Origin: Papio anubis
Taxonomy: Eukaryota; Chordata; Mammalia; Primates; Cercopithecidae
Direction of reading: 5' to 3'
NCBI RefSeq assembly: GCF_008728515.1
Contig: NC_044981.1
Location: 113,017,702-113,081,701 of the forward strand
DNA: 64,000 bases
Shown here: in pieces, positions 59,401 to 64,000 of the stretch
Layout of the letters: the number at the start of each line of letters is the position of its first letter
Numbering within the stretch: position 1 is the stretch's first letter
The notes under the pieces: generated by a model
Database searches by the model: none
Told to the model about the DNA's origin: nothing
The model's input: only the letters and a program-made list of their open reading frames with translations
Program-made: the position numbers and the translations under genes

Positions 59401-61255
59401 TCTGTGAAACTGTTTATTGTTGAGATAGGCTCTTGCTATGTTAACCAGGCTTATCAGTCAACACCCAGCTCTTGGTCTCAAGCGATCCTCTGGCTTTGGC
59501 TTCCCCAGTAGCTGGGATTACAGGCGTAAGCCACTGCACCCAGCTTAATATGTGAATTTCCGAGTTTAGATCTGGACTTTCCAAAAGTGAAATGAAGGTC
59601 CAAGAAGGGAGAACTGAAATAATAAAATCACTAAGAGCCAGCTGACAATGCAGTGTATTTTAAGCCTGCAGTCAAAATGTATTTTTCACAGATTATATAG
59701 ACCTAAACATCGCTTGACACATAGGTGTCAATTATGAATCTTTAAAACTTGAAAAATGGGAAAATAATGTCCATATTTCCAGAACTTTTTAGAACTATTT
59801 CACTTTTATTTGGTCCCTTGGCGCCTGTCCATCACATTCCTATTGTTTAACCAGATGCAACTGTGATCCACATATAATTTCAGATATAGGTGGTTCTTAC
59901 GGCAGGCAATGTCTGGCTTCTTGGAATGCCCTGCAGAACTGAGACATGCTCGTCATTTTTGTACCCACATGGGGTAATGTCATTATTCTAAAACGTTAAA
60001 ACTTGCTTTGTTTTGTTTTTGTTTGAGACGGAGTCTCGCTCAGTCACCCAGGCTGGAGTGCAGTGGCACGATCTTGGCTCACTGCAACCTCTGCCTCCTG
60101 GGTTCAAGCAATTTTCCTGTCTCAGCCTCCCGAGTAGCTGGGACTATAGGCACCTGCCACCACGCCCGGCTAATTTTTCTATTTTTAGTAGAGACGGGGT
60201 TTCACCTTGTTGGTCAAAGTGACATTTACCGTGCCCTTCACCTTTATATTTAGAGTGTTCGTATTCAAGTCTTGAGGAGTAAGATAAGGTGTACCGACAT
60301 AGTCTCTTGTCATTCTCAGAAAACTTGCACTTTAAAATATTCAAACTTTTCCCTACCATTCTACTGAAAAAAGGCTGATACTGGCCTAGGTAGGCACGAC
60401 TCTACGGCAGAAATGGTGAGCATCAGCCACGTTTCAATGTTAGGATGCCTCGATTCTCCCACCTCAGCCGGCATCAGAAGCACCTGTAGGACTCGCCAAC
60501 CCGGACTGCTGGGCCCCGCCCCCAGAGGACGGGCTGAGTTCCCAGCGGATGCCGACGCCGCGGATCGCGCCCCGCCGTGAGAACTTCTCCTCCAACATCC
60601 GACAAAAACACTACGTCGCGCGAGGGCCGGGTCTCTGCCTCTGCCCACCTCAGCCCAGCGGAGCCCCGCAGCCTCGGGACGGCGGGCCCTCGCGATCGCA
60701 GGCCGAGCAGGCACAGGTGGCCTGGAAACGCGCGAAGTGGGCAACTTCCACACTTCCCGAGCACGCAAACATTCCCTGCCCAAGCGCCGGCTCTATCCCG
60801 GGAAGGCGCCATTACGAAGGCCTGCGATCACCGGCAATCGCGCGCTTCGACTGCAAAGCCCCGTCAGGTCGCGCGCCGGCTTGGGCCGCCGGAGAGTCAG
60901 TGTGGGGTGGCTCGAGGCTCACTCACAGCGACGCAGCCCCAGTAGGTCCCTTCCCTCTTACCTCGGCCTCCCACGCCGCCCCAATTTCCTGGGGTGCTTC
61001 TCCCCACACCTCCTTCGGGGGCCCGGACCCCCGCCCCTGCCCACCGGTGGGATGTGGAAAGCGTCATTGTGGACTGCCCGGGCCTCCCGGAGGGTCGGAG
61101 TCGTAAAGCGGCCAGCCGGGTCCGCCCTGCCCTACCTGTGGGGCTCCGGACAGCGGCGGCGGCTCGGGGGCGCCCGTCGTCAGCCACCCGGCGGCGGGTA
61201 GCGCCACGAACAGCAGCAGCCGGAGGGCGAGCGGCCCCGGTGGAGCGCCCTCCAT
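35364..61255 (-). CDS. GINM1: Glycoprotein integral membrane protein 1, complete coding region in 8 exons
   Basis: Spliced minus-strand exons: 61255-61136, 54342-54283, 54119-54023, 47782-47631, 46765-46609, 45995-45865, 43996-43833, 35475-35364. These total 993 nt, or 330 codons plus TAA, matching the known GINM1 length, with consensus AG/GT at each border. The protein has a signal peptide (residues about 8-25, [16 protein letters not shown]) and an extracellular/luminal domain with N-glycosylation sequons at Asn46, Asn64, Asn166 and Asn191. A single membrane span follows at about 267-288 ([19 protein letters not shown] stretch in exon 7), then a short cytoplasmic tail ending EDKTCI. The biochemical function of GINM1 is not established. 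The gene converges on KATNA1 and starts in a CpG island. I chose the start for its signal peptide, its strong Kozak context (A at -3, G at +4) and agreement with the known N-terminus MEGAPPG. Confidence 0.97.
35476..36096. other. Unique GINM1 intron 7 sequence
   Basis: No repeat recognised next to the last exon. Confidence 0.5.
36097..36390 (+). mobile_element. Alu
   Basis: Plus-strand Alu; AAACATGATAGTA / AAACATGAGAGTA flanks. Antisense to GINM1. Confidence 0.92.
36405..36617 (+). mobile_element. L1 ORF2 fragment
   Basis: CTACTGGCACAGGAATAGAC and GATCATTGGGACAGAAAAGA are ORF2 3'-half phrases in plus orientation, antisense to GINM1. Confidence 0.65.
36618..36930 (+). mobile_element. Alu
   Basis: Plus-strand Alu; tail has become (TTAA)n. 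Confidence 0.92.
36944..37540 (+). mobile_element. Old Alu split by a younger Alu
   Basis: Left arm 36944-37065 and right arm 37364-37540 (TTAGCCAGGCATGGTGGCAA...) belong to a diverged plus-strand Alu; the element between is the Alu at 37077-37363. Confidence 0.8.
37077..37363 (+). mobile_element. Alu nested in old Alu
   Basis: Plus-strand Alu with a slightly shortened 5' end and a (CAA)n tail. Confidence 0.85.
37541..38144 (+). mobile_element. Old L1 3' region
   Basis: L1M-like late ORF2/3' text (GACCCAGTAATTTTGCTTTT, GGTATATCTATACTGTGGAA). It resumes after the LTR at about 38951 with CTATGTAGCCATAAAAAGAA. Confidence 0.65.
38145..38950 (+). mobile_element. Ancient ERV LTR inserted in L1
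   Basis: About 800 bp with LTR-like organisation: TGTGATATTGTGACTTGTAG near the start, AATAAACCAGTAAGTGG poly(A) region at about 38605, and a TGTCCACTGGAGAATTGG-type 3' part. It splits an L1 sentence. I do not recognise the subfamily and the exact ends are uncertain. Confidence 0.55.
39048..39340 (+). mobile_element. AluJ-like
   Basis: Plus-strand diverged Alu (GGGCTGGGCACGGTGGGTGA start), about 75 bp before the hAT element. Confidence 0.88.
39596..40046 (+). mobile_element. MaLR (MST-type) solo LTR
   Basis: 451 bp from TGCTAGATTTGGAAAG to GATAACACA with exact 5-bp target repeat GGTGG (39591-39595, 40047-40051). Contains the MST landmarks TTGGAGGTATGGACTAATAGG and TCTTGTACAGCC. Antisense to GINM1. 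Confidence 0.9.
40211..40506 (+). mobile_element. AluY-like
   Basis: Plus-strand Alu with GGCGTAAACCC and GAGCTTGCAGTGAACTG; AAGAACAAAATT / AAGGACAAAATT flanks; inside the hAT element. Confidence 0.9.
41143..41252 (+). mobile_element. Alu left-arm fragment
   Basis: Plus-strand left monomer (TGGCCAGGCACAGTGG... to AGCAAGATCCCATC); its end grades into (TC)n. Confidence 0.8.
41253..41360. repeat. Compound microsatellite (TC)n(TA)n(CA)n(TA)n(TG)n(TA)n
   Basis: About 105 bp of changing dinucleotide repeats. The CA-rich and TG-rich parts are inverted relative to one another and can fold back. Confidence 0.9.
41590..41735 (+). mobile_element. MIR relic
   Basis: ACTTTCAACAATCCTTCAAG ... CATTACACCTGAAGAAGTCG ... 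GAGGTTCAAAGACCTCAT keeps the MIR core order; diverged. Confidence 0.5.
41843..42156 (+). mobile_element. Alu
   Basis: Plus-strand Alu with exact AAAATGACT repeats (41834-41842, 42157-42165). Confidence 0.92.
42646..42939 (-). mobile_element. Alu (inner, 1)
   Basis: Complete reverse Alu from its T-run (TTTAGATGAAGTCTC) to CCAGGTCCGGGC. Confidence 0.85.
42940..43245 (-). mobile_element. AluY-like (inner, 2)
   Basis: Least diverged of the stack (GCAAGCTCCGCCTCCCGGGT; GTGTTAGCCAGGATGG), so probably the latest arrival; contains a small duplication GGCCTCTGGGCCTCCC. Confidence 0.85.
43550..43660 (+). mobile_element. L2 3' end relic
   Basis: CTACTAGATTTTAAGTTCTT ... TATTCAATAAATGTG matches the L2 3' end pattern; about 170 bp beyond the 3' border of GINM1 exon 7. 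Confidence 0.6.
43833..43996 (-). CDS. GINM1: GINM1 coding exon 7 (residues 240-294, transmembrane segment)
   Basis: Encodes [20 protein letters not shown], then a hydrophobic stretch rich in Val, Ile, Gly and Ala (about residues 267-288) that forms the single membrane span, then [10 protein letters not shown]. Acceptor CAG at 43999-43997; donor GTAAGT at 43832. Confidence 0.95.
44047..44215 (+). mobile_element. L1M-type 3' end
   Basis: TTGGGATGATGAAAATATTC ... AATTGTATACTTTAAACGG ... TTAGAATGTGCCTCAGTAAA is the end of an old L1, plus orientation. Confidence 0.65.
44228..44576. repeat. 173-bp tandem duplication in GINM1 intron 6
   Basis: Copy 1 44228-44400 and copy 2 44401-44576 start with ATACAAGCACAGAAATGTTA. 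They agree at nearly all positions until the last 30 bp (one A/G change, then CCAGTACC versus CTAGTATT and a 3-base indel). Abutting head-to-tail, not repeat-derived as far as I can tell. Confidence 0.95.
44985..45500 (+). mobile_element. MIR split by an Alu
   Basis: Left half 44985-45116 (TTTAATCCTTATAACAACTT ... GATAAAGAAACTGAGGTTAG) and right half 45411-45500 (TCAAGTCACATAACTAGTCT ... GGTTTCAAGCCTGGGCAGG) together give the MIR core. Confidence 0.88.
45117..45410 (+). mobile_element. Alu inside MIR
   Basis: Plus-strand Alu; TTGTTCAAG is duplicated at 45108-45116 and 45411-45419. Confidence 0.92.
45865..45995 (-). CDS. GINM1: GINM1 coding exon 6 (residues 196-239)
   Basis: Encodes [40 protein letters not shown] and SSYK: an acidic, Pro-rich juxtamembrane segment. 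Acceptor TAG at 45998-45996; donor GTAAAT at 45864. Confidence 0.94.
45996..46608. other. GINM1 intron 5, unique
   Basis: AT-rich, no repeat recognised between exons 6 and 5. Confidence 0.55.
46609..46765 (-). CDS. GINM1: GINM1 coding exon 5 (residues 144-196)
   Basis: Encodes [20 protein letters not shown], then [20 protein letters not shown] and the NLSKK end. Sequons are at Asn166 (NYT) and Asn191 (NLS). Acceptor CACAG, donor GTAACT. Confidence 0.94.
46893..47196 (-). mobile_element. Alu
   Basis: Reverse Alu (sense with GINM1) in intron 4; AATTATTCTTT / AATTACTCTTT flanks. Confidence 0.92.
47631..47782 (-). CDS. GINM1: GINM1 coding exon 4 (residues 93-143)
   Basis: Encodes [20 protein letters not shown] through the hydrophobic [19 protein letters not shown]. 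The acceptor lies after a run of T; donor GTAAGA at 47630. Confidence 0.95.
48052..48357 (-). mobile_element. Alu
   Basis: Reverse Alu with exact CATCTTTCCT repeats (48042-48051, 48358-48367). Confidence 0.92.
48368..49436. other. GINM1 intron 3, mainly unique
   Basis: No confident repeat. 48930-49160 has an L2-like flavour (CTTCCTTTGTCTGGAATATC) but too weak to call. Confidence 0.4.
49437..49795 (+). mobile_element. MaLR (MST/THE1-type) solo LTR, internally deleted
   Basis: From CGATATAGTTTGGATG to CCTCATACA, flanked by GTGCC (49432-49436) and GTACC (49796-49800). Shares TTGGAGGTGGAGCCTCGTGG and GCTTCCTGTACAGCC with MST LTRs; a middle block is missing after GGCTTGGTG. Antisense to GINM1. 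Confidence 0.85.
49862..50612 (+). mobile_element. MLT1-like MaLR LTR split by an Alu monomer
   Basis: Begins TGTGGTAGGCAGCTTTC and ends AATAAATAACAAATACA; GAGGAACTGAGGCC and AAACTATGAAATAATAAATA are family landmarks. Antisense to GINM1. Confidence 0.7.
50004..50143 (-). mobile_element. Free Alu monomer (FLAM-like)
   Basis: Reverse half-Alu with T-run, inserted in the MLT1-like LTR. Confidence 0.8.
50960..52250 (+). mobile_element. Old L1 piece (ORF2-like), broken by an Alu
   Basis: Phrases such as CTGTACTGAAGGAAATACTA, TTCTTTAGACCGAAGGAAAA and GGAACTATGATACCAAAA fit an old L1 in plus orientation; antisense to GINM1. 50613-50959 shows nothing certain. Confidence 0.55.
51705..51990 (-). mobile_element. 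AluJ-like
   Basis: Reverse diverged Alu flanked by AAAAGTACAAATTTATT / AAAAGTACTAATTTATT. Confidence 0.88.
52251..52553 (+). mobile_element. Alu
   Basis: Plus-strand, well-preserved Alu (GGGCCGGGCGCGG start) with an 18-A tail. Confidence 0.92.
52770..53004 (-). mobile_element. Alu with right-arm deletion
   Basis: Reverse Alu missing about 45 bp after GTGCAGTGGC, and the GGATTACAGGC block; TATGCAC on both sides. Confidence 0.85.
53153..53185. repeat. (TG)n microsatellite
   Basis: About 16 TG units joined to an Alu right-arm fragment (53185-53290). Confidence 0.9.
53185..53290 (-). mobile_element. Alu right-arm fragment
   Basis: Reverse partial Alu (GAGATGGGGTCTTGCTCGG... to TCTTGCTTCAG). 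Confidence 0.75.
53311..53588 (-). mobile_element. Alu
   Basis: Reverse Alu with exact 13-bp repeat TATTTTTACTTTA (53298-53310, 53589-53601). Confidence 0.92.
53664..53984 (+). mobile_element. Alu
   Basis: Plus-strand Alu; tail diversified to AAC/AAAC repeats; ends about 40 bp from GINM1 exon 3. Confidence 0.9.
54023..54119 (-). CDS. GINM1: GINM1 coding exon 3 (residues 61-93)
   Basis: Encodes [19 protein letters not shown] then [13 protein letters not shown] and the first base of Val93. Donor GTGAGT; acceptor AG at 54121-54120. Contains the Asn64-Ile-Thr sequon. Confidence 0.94.
54283..54342 (-). CDS. GINM1: GINM1 coding exon 2 (residues 41-60)
   Basis: A 60-nt in-phase exon encoding [20 protein letters not shown]. 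Acceptor TTTTACAG ends at 54343; the donor is GT at 54282-54281. Contains the Asn46-Val-Thr sequon. Confidence 0.94.
54537..54829 (-). mobile_element. Alu
   Basis: Reverse Alu about 195 bp upstream (5') of GINM1 exon 2 in intron 1. Confidence 0.9.
54830..55295 (-). mobile_element. Possible L1M 3'-end sequence
   Basis: CCCATGGACATCTGAGTTGTTTC-like text followed by CTTTTATAAACAAAATTGCA resembles the reversed L1M 3' end; the rest is unassigned. Confidence 0.45.
55296..55590 (-). mobile_element. Alu
   Basis: Reverse Alu with AAAATTGCACTGAC / AAAGTTGCACTGAC flanks; contains a local repeat TATCTGGGATTACAG / TATCTGGGATCACCA. Confidence 0.9.
55605..56432. other. Unique GINM1 intron 1 sequence
   Basis: No recognised repeat or exon. 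Confidence 0.5.
56433..56497. repeat. (TA)n(TG)n(TA)n microsatellite
   Basis: About 15 TA units, 8 TG units, then about 9 TA units; able to form cruciform or slipped structures. Confidence 0.92.
56757..57833 (+). mobile_element. Solo LTR of a class II endogenous retrovirus (HML-type, ERVK)
   Basis: 1077 bp from TGTTGCAGGAAGTCAGGGAC to TTCCCCCGATA, with a perfect 6-bp target repeat CTTGGG (56751-56756, 57834-57839), the length used by ERVK integrases. Poly(A) signal AATAAA at 57645-57650 marks the R region. U3 holds a 91-bp internal repeat (ACATAAATTGTGAA at 56814 and 56905). No internal viral genes remain; the exact LTR family (LTR13/MER9-like) I cannot fix. It is antisense to GINM1, in intron 1. 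Confidence 0.9.
58074..58371 (+). mobile_element. Alu
   Basis: Plus-strand Alu; the next Alu begins directly in its A-tail. Confidence 0.92.
58372..58680 (+). mobile_element. AluY-like
   Basis: Plus-strand Alu (GCAGAGCTTGCAGTGGGCCC) with a small CCTGAACCCAGG repeat; tail AAAAATAAAAATAAAA. Confidence 0.9.
58686..58859 (+). mobile_element. Alu right arm
   Basis: Third, partial plus-strand Alu, starting at ATACAAAAATTAGCC, in a head-to-tail row with the two before. Confidence 0.85.
58860..59411. other. Unique GINM1 intron 1 sequence
   Basis: No confident feature. Confidence 0.45.
59412..59545 (-). mobile_element. Alu monomer (FLAM-like)
   Basis: Reverse half-Alu (TTGAGATAGGCTCTTGC... to CACTGCACCCAGC), diverged. 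Confidence 0.75.
60009..60217 (-). mobile_element. 5'-truncated Alu
   Basis: Reverse Alu ending at ACCTTGTTGGTC, about 300 bp from the CpG island. Confidence 0.9.
61136..61255 (-). CDS. GINM1: GINM1 coding exon 1 (residues 1-40, signal peptide)
   Basis: ATG is read on the minus strand from 61255; the donor GTAGGG follows base 61136. Encodes [20 protein letters not shown] and then AAGW...SGAPQ: a hydrophobic signal core and a Pro-rich mature start. The reading frame stays open upstream of the ATG to about 61585 (see findings). Confidence 0.95.
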
Positions 61256-61334
61256 CTTGGACAACCGGGGCAGAGGGCAGCGGCGGCCGGGAGGTGAGGG
61301 CGGAGCCGGCCCGCGGGCGGGGCGGAGCTTCGGC

Positions 61335-61362
61335 GGGCGGGGCGGGGCGGGGCGGGGCGGGC
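61335..61362. promoter_or_regulatory. Tandem GC boxes (Sp1/KLF-type)
   Basis: Five-base-period GGGCG repeats give several overlapping GC boxes about 80-105 bp upstream of the GINM1 ATG. They mark the likely core promoter. Confidence 0.65.
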
Positions 61363-61432
61363 TGTCCCCTTCCAGGGAGGCCTCGGAAGGCACGGGGAGA
61401 CTCCGAGATCCGGCTCGCCGGGGAAAAGCGTT

Positions 61433-61444
61433 TGCGCACGCGCA
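61433..61444. promoter_or_regulatory. NRF1 consensus site in GINM1 promoter
   Basis: TGCGCACGCGCA matches the NRF1 consensus YGCGCAYGCGCR at every position. It lies about 180 bp upstream of the GINM1 start codon, next to a GC-box array. NRF1 sites are typical of TATA-less housekeeping promoters. Confidence 0.65.
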
Positions 61445-61500
61445 GCGCCGCGCGGCGTCCAGGGGCGGAGTGAAGTCTTGGAAGGTACGGCCCCTCATTA

Positions 61501-62470
61501 GACCCGCCCTCAGGAGTGGACAGGACTCCAACTTGAGCAATGCAAATATTCTCGTAGCCATTATTTTAAAAATTAGTATATACACACATGCATGTGTCTT
61601 GGTGTGTACATGTACATGTACCTATACGATGAAAACAATGGAAATATTTCAGAAAACTGTTGTACATTAAAAATGAAACATCGCATTTAGAGGGGAAATT
61701 TTTATTAAGTGGGTAATTTCCCACCCTTGGCTGCACGTGGGACTCTCCCGGTAAGCTTTAAAAAGTACTGGGGTCTCCCTGAACACCGCACTTTCCCGCC
61801 TGGGCTGCGGCTCGGGCCCTGGTGGTTTTTAAATTTTCTTGGGTGATTGATTCATTGTGGGGCCAAGGTTGAGGATGCGCCACGCTTATCGTTCAGCATT
61901 CCGCCGACCCCTGGAGGCGGCGCAGGGACAGCGCTCAGCTGGAAGCCAGCACACCTGGGCGCTCAGCGCCTTTTTGGTCAGTATCGTAACTCTAAAGTGA
62001 AAGTGTTAGACTTTTCTTCCACTTTTCAGATTAAAAAAAAAAAAAGTTACGGAACCCTGTAAAGCAGAGAGTAGCAAGAAATTCAAGCATTTTAGATTAA
62101 CAGGATTGCATGTTGATTGAGAAAAACTTGGAAACTTGGCCATTCAGGCAGAATAAGAGAAATATTTAGTCTTCCTTTGAAATAAAACTTTTGACATGAA
62201 AAGGGAAACAAGAATCTGCTTCTCTCTTTGAGCCCCCTTTACTCCTTTTAACACCCTCCTGCCACTTGCCTGCTTCCCCTCCCCGCGCCAGAGTAAGTTA
62301 TAAAAGTTTTGGCTGAAGACTCCTTTCAACTAACTCCGGGCTTACTCTGAGATTCCCTACGTCACTGTTAAGCTACAGGAGATTTCACAGCGAAGCCCCA
62401 CCCACTTCTGGGTTCCATCTGCAGACTTGGCCTTTTCACTTTTTTCCTACTGCTGGAATTAAAAATGAAT
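61501..62470. other. Upstream flank of GINM1
   Basis: Unique DNA; 61575-61625 has a TG/ACATGT-rich stretch. GC content falls sharply after 61500, with a minor GC-rich patch at 61790-61970. No gene recognised. Confidence 0.5.
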
Positions 62471-62472
62471 TT

Positions 62473-62563
62473 GGAGATGGACGTGGTAGTTTGTGCCTGT
62501 AGTCCCAGCTATGCAGCAAACACAGGCAGGAGGATCGCCCGAGTCTATTTAAAAAAAAAAAAA
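62473..62563 (+). mobile_element. Alu fragment
   Basis: Partial, diverged (GGACGTGGTAGTTTGTGCCT) with own A-tail of 14 bases. Confidence 0.65.
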
Positions 62564-62574
62564 AGGAATCTAGA

Positions 62575-62879
62575 AGCCGAGCGCAGTGGCTCATGCCTGT
62601 AATCCCAACACTTTGGAAGGCCGAGGCGGGTGGATCACTTGAGGTCAGGAGTTCGAGAACAGCCTGGCCAACTTGGTGAAACCCCATCTTTACTAAAAAT
62701 ACAAAAATTAGCCAGGCATAATGGCACGCACCTGTAATTCCAGCTGCTAGGGAGGCTGAGGCAGGAGAATCGCTTGAATCCGGGAGGCGGAGGTTGCAGT
62801 GAGCCAAGATCACGCCATTGCACTCTAGCTTGCGCGATGGAGTAAGACTCCGCCTCAAAAAAAAAAAAAAAAAAAAAAA
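62575..62879 (+). mobile_element. Alu
   Basis: Plus-strand Alu with GGAATCTAGAAG / AGAATCTGGAAG flanks and a 23-A tail. Confidence 0.92.
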
Positions 62880-63017
62880 GAATCTGGAAGTCAGAAAACA
62901 TGACATGTGGATGTGTATAATTTGAATTAGTAATATAAGGTTACAAAGTACGTATATATGAAAAGATAATAGGGAAAGTTGAGGCTATTTTCTCACAGAG
63001 CCTTTCCCATGGTCTAA

Positions 63018-63145
63018 CTGTCCACTGTTCTTTTGCTTGTCTGTCTCCTCAGACAGATGTGAGCTCCAGGAAGGGGGTGGCCAAACCTTAAAGCAAACAG
63101 CTTGCTAGAGTAGGCCCTCAGTGGGGGTTTGTTGGACAAATAATG
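63018..63145 (+). mobile_element. L2 3' end relic
   Basis: CTTGTCTGTCTCCTCAGACA ... GTGAGCTCCAGGAAGG ... TAGGCCCTCAGTGGGGGTTT follows the L2 3' end. Confidence 0.6.
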
Positions 63146-64000
63146 CCTAAGTGGTTGACAGTATTATTTAATAATCAACAATTTTACTGTTTTGTATGAA
63201 ATGGTTCTCTTTAGGCCATTGTTTTGCTGCATGCAAACATGAGCGCTATGGAATTTCATGTTTAAAAACCCCATCATTTGGGGAAAAAAGCACCATACCA
63301 CAACTCTAATGAGTTACAACAAAACTTTAAACAAGGTTTGTGGCTGAGTTCCACTTGTCCATTGGAAAACTCAACTTGGTATACTAAGCCTTCACATTAA
63401 TCTGAGAAACAAAAGACAGAATTAACTTGGCAGTTGCTTACATGACAGATAAATGTCAATGTTAATACGGTGAGTACTTTGATGTTCCTTTGAGTCAGCT
63501 CATGTCAACTTGATATATTCTATCATAAAGAGTTCAACTTACCTAACAGCAACCGACTGCAGTTCTGTGCACATTAGATGCTTTCTCTTCTTTGAAGGTT
63601 ATCTTTCATATAGGAGAAGATATTCTAAAACATTTCTAATACTACAGAAAACAAAGTATATATTAAAATGTCTTTATTCTTTCACTAGATAATACCTTTT
63701 GACTCCAAACCTTGATATATTTCCTTTTTAAGTAGCCGATTTCGTTGTCATTTTCATCATTCCCACAATAAAAATTGGAGTCCATCTTTTTCGGCAATTT
63801 GAAGCAGGCTTGATGCCAAAAGGAAATCTGGGAGATGATTTGTGTCTGTTTCCAATTTCTGGGAGTGAGTTCACTGCACTTCTATTGCAACACAGTCTAC
63901 TCCAGTATTTTCCAGAGTTAGTCATCTACATATTTTTGAACTTTTTAAAAGACCCCTAGAAGATGACAAGAGGGAGAGCAAGAAACAAAGATATTGTATT
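63146..64000. other. Unassigned intergenic DNA
   Basis: No recognised repeat or exon. A 65-codon minus-strand frame at 63728-63925 has no family I recognise. Confidence 0.4.

Larger units (their letters stand above)
60500..61500. promoter_or_regulatory. CpG island promoter of GINM1
   Basis: This is the only long CpG-rich, GC-rich stretch in the window, and it straddles GINM1 exon 1. It contains a row of overlapping GC boxes (61335-61362, GGGCGG repeats), further GC boxes near 61318, and a perfect NRF1-type palindrome TGCGCACGCGCA at 61433-61444. There is no TATA box. The transcription start is inferred between about 61270 and 61450. No gene reading rightwards is recognised, so divergent transcription would be non-coding. 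Confidence 0.85.

Noticed and set aside
60361..61473. Several overlapping 110-185 codon frames on both strands in the CpG island
   Set aside because: High GC content removes stop codons by chance. They overlap in several frames, have no recognisable domain and no splice evidence, except the frame that contains GINM1 exon 1.
63728..63925. 65-codon minus-strand frame near the right end
   Set aside because: No homology recognised, no promoter or splice context, and length is within chance expectation.

Overview
This is primate nuclear DNA. It is packed with Alu elements, L1 fragments, MaLR and other LTRs, and MIR/L2 relics, with two split genes and one CpG-island promoter. At least two Alus (about 11334-11631 and 21335-21636) carry the combined variants of the Old World monkey AluYR-type subfamily: 'GGCTCAAGCCTG' start, 'CTAGCC' mid-element, 'GGCGTAAACCC' and 'GATCCGGCCACTG'. 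I therefore infer a cercopithecid (macaque/baboon/guenon type) genome rather than human. The region is syntenic with human 6q25.1, in the reverse orientation.

Layout: 1-22289 is one long intron of KATNA1 (plus strand). It is filled with minus-strand L1 pieces that were later broken up by Alus. It also holds a MaLR LTR and a truncated 5S rRNA retropseudogene. 22290-32407 holds the last seven coding exons of KATNA1 (katanin p60, residues 168-491, the whole AAA ATPase domain). The microtubule-interacting N-terminal exons lie upstream of the window. A poly(A) signal at 32540-32545 ends the gene. About 32.6-34.5 kb is a short intergenic stretch. 35364-61255 is the complete GINM1 gene on the minus strand (8 coding exons, 330 codons): a signal-peptide, single-pass membrane glycoprotein. 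It is convergent with KATNA1 (stop codons about 2.96 kb apart). Its CpG-island promoter is at about 60500-61500. From 61500 to the end is upstream intergenic DNA with two Alu pieces and an L2 tail.

The two genes are not known to work together: katanin p60 severs microtubules in the cytoplasm, and GINM1 is a poorly characterised membrane glycoprotein. They simply share a locus and converge. The mobile elements inside them are informative. Every LTR whose orientation I can read lies antisense to its host gene, and many insertions keep visible target-site duplications or are nested, which gives an order of events.

I did not find an undescribed biological system here. The most distinctive items are the tail-less 5S rRNA retropseudogene with a 16-bp target duplication, a solo class II (HML-type) LTR with a perfect 6-bp target duplication, and 173-bp and 87-bp tandem duplications in introns. 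A three-level nested transposon (hAT containing a MaLR LTR and an Alu) and an open reading frame extending upstream of the GINM1 start also stand out.
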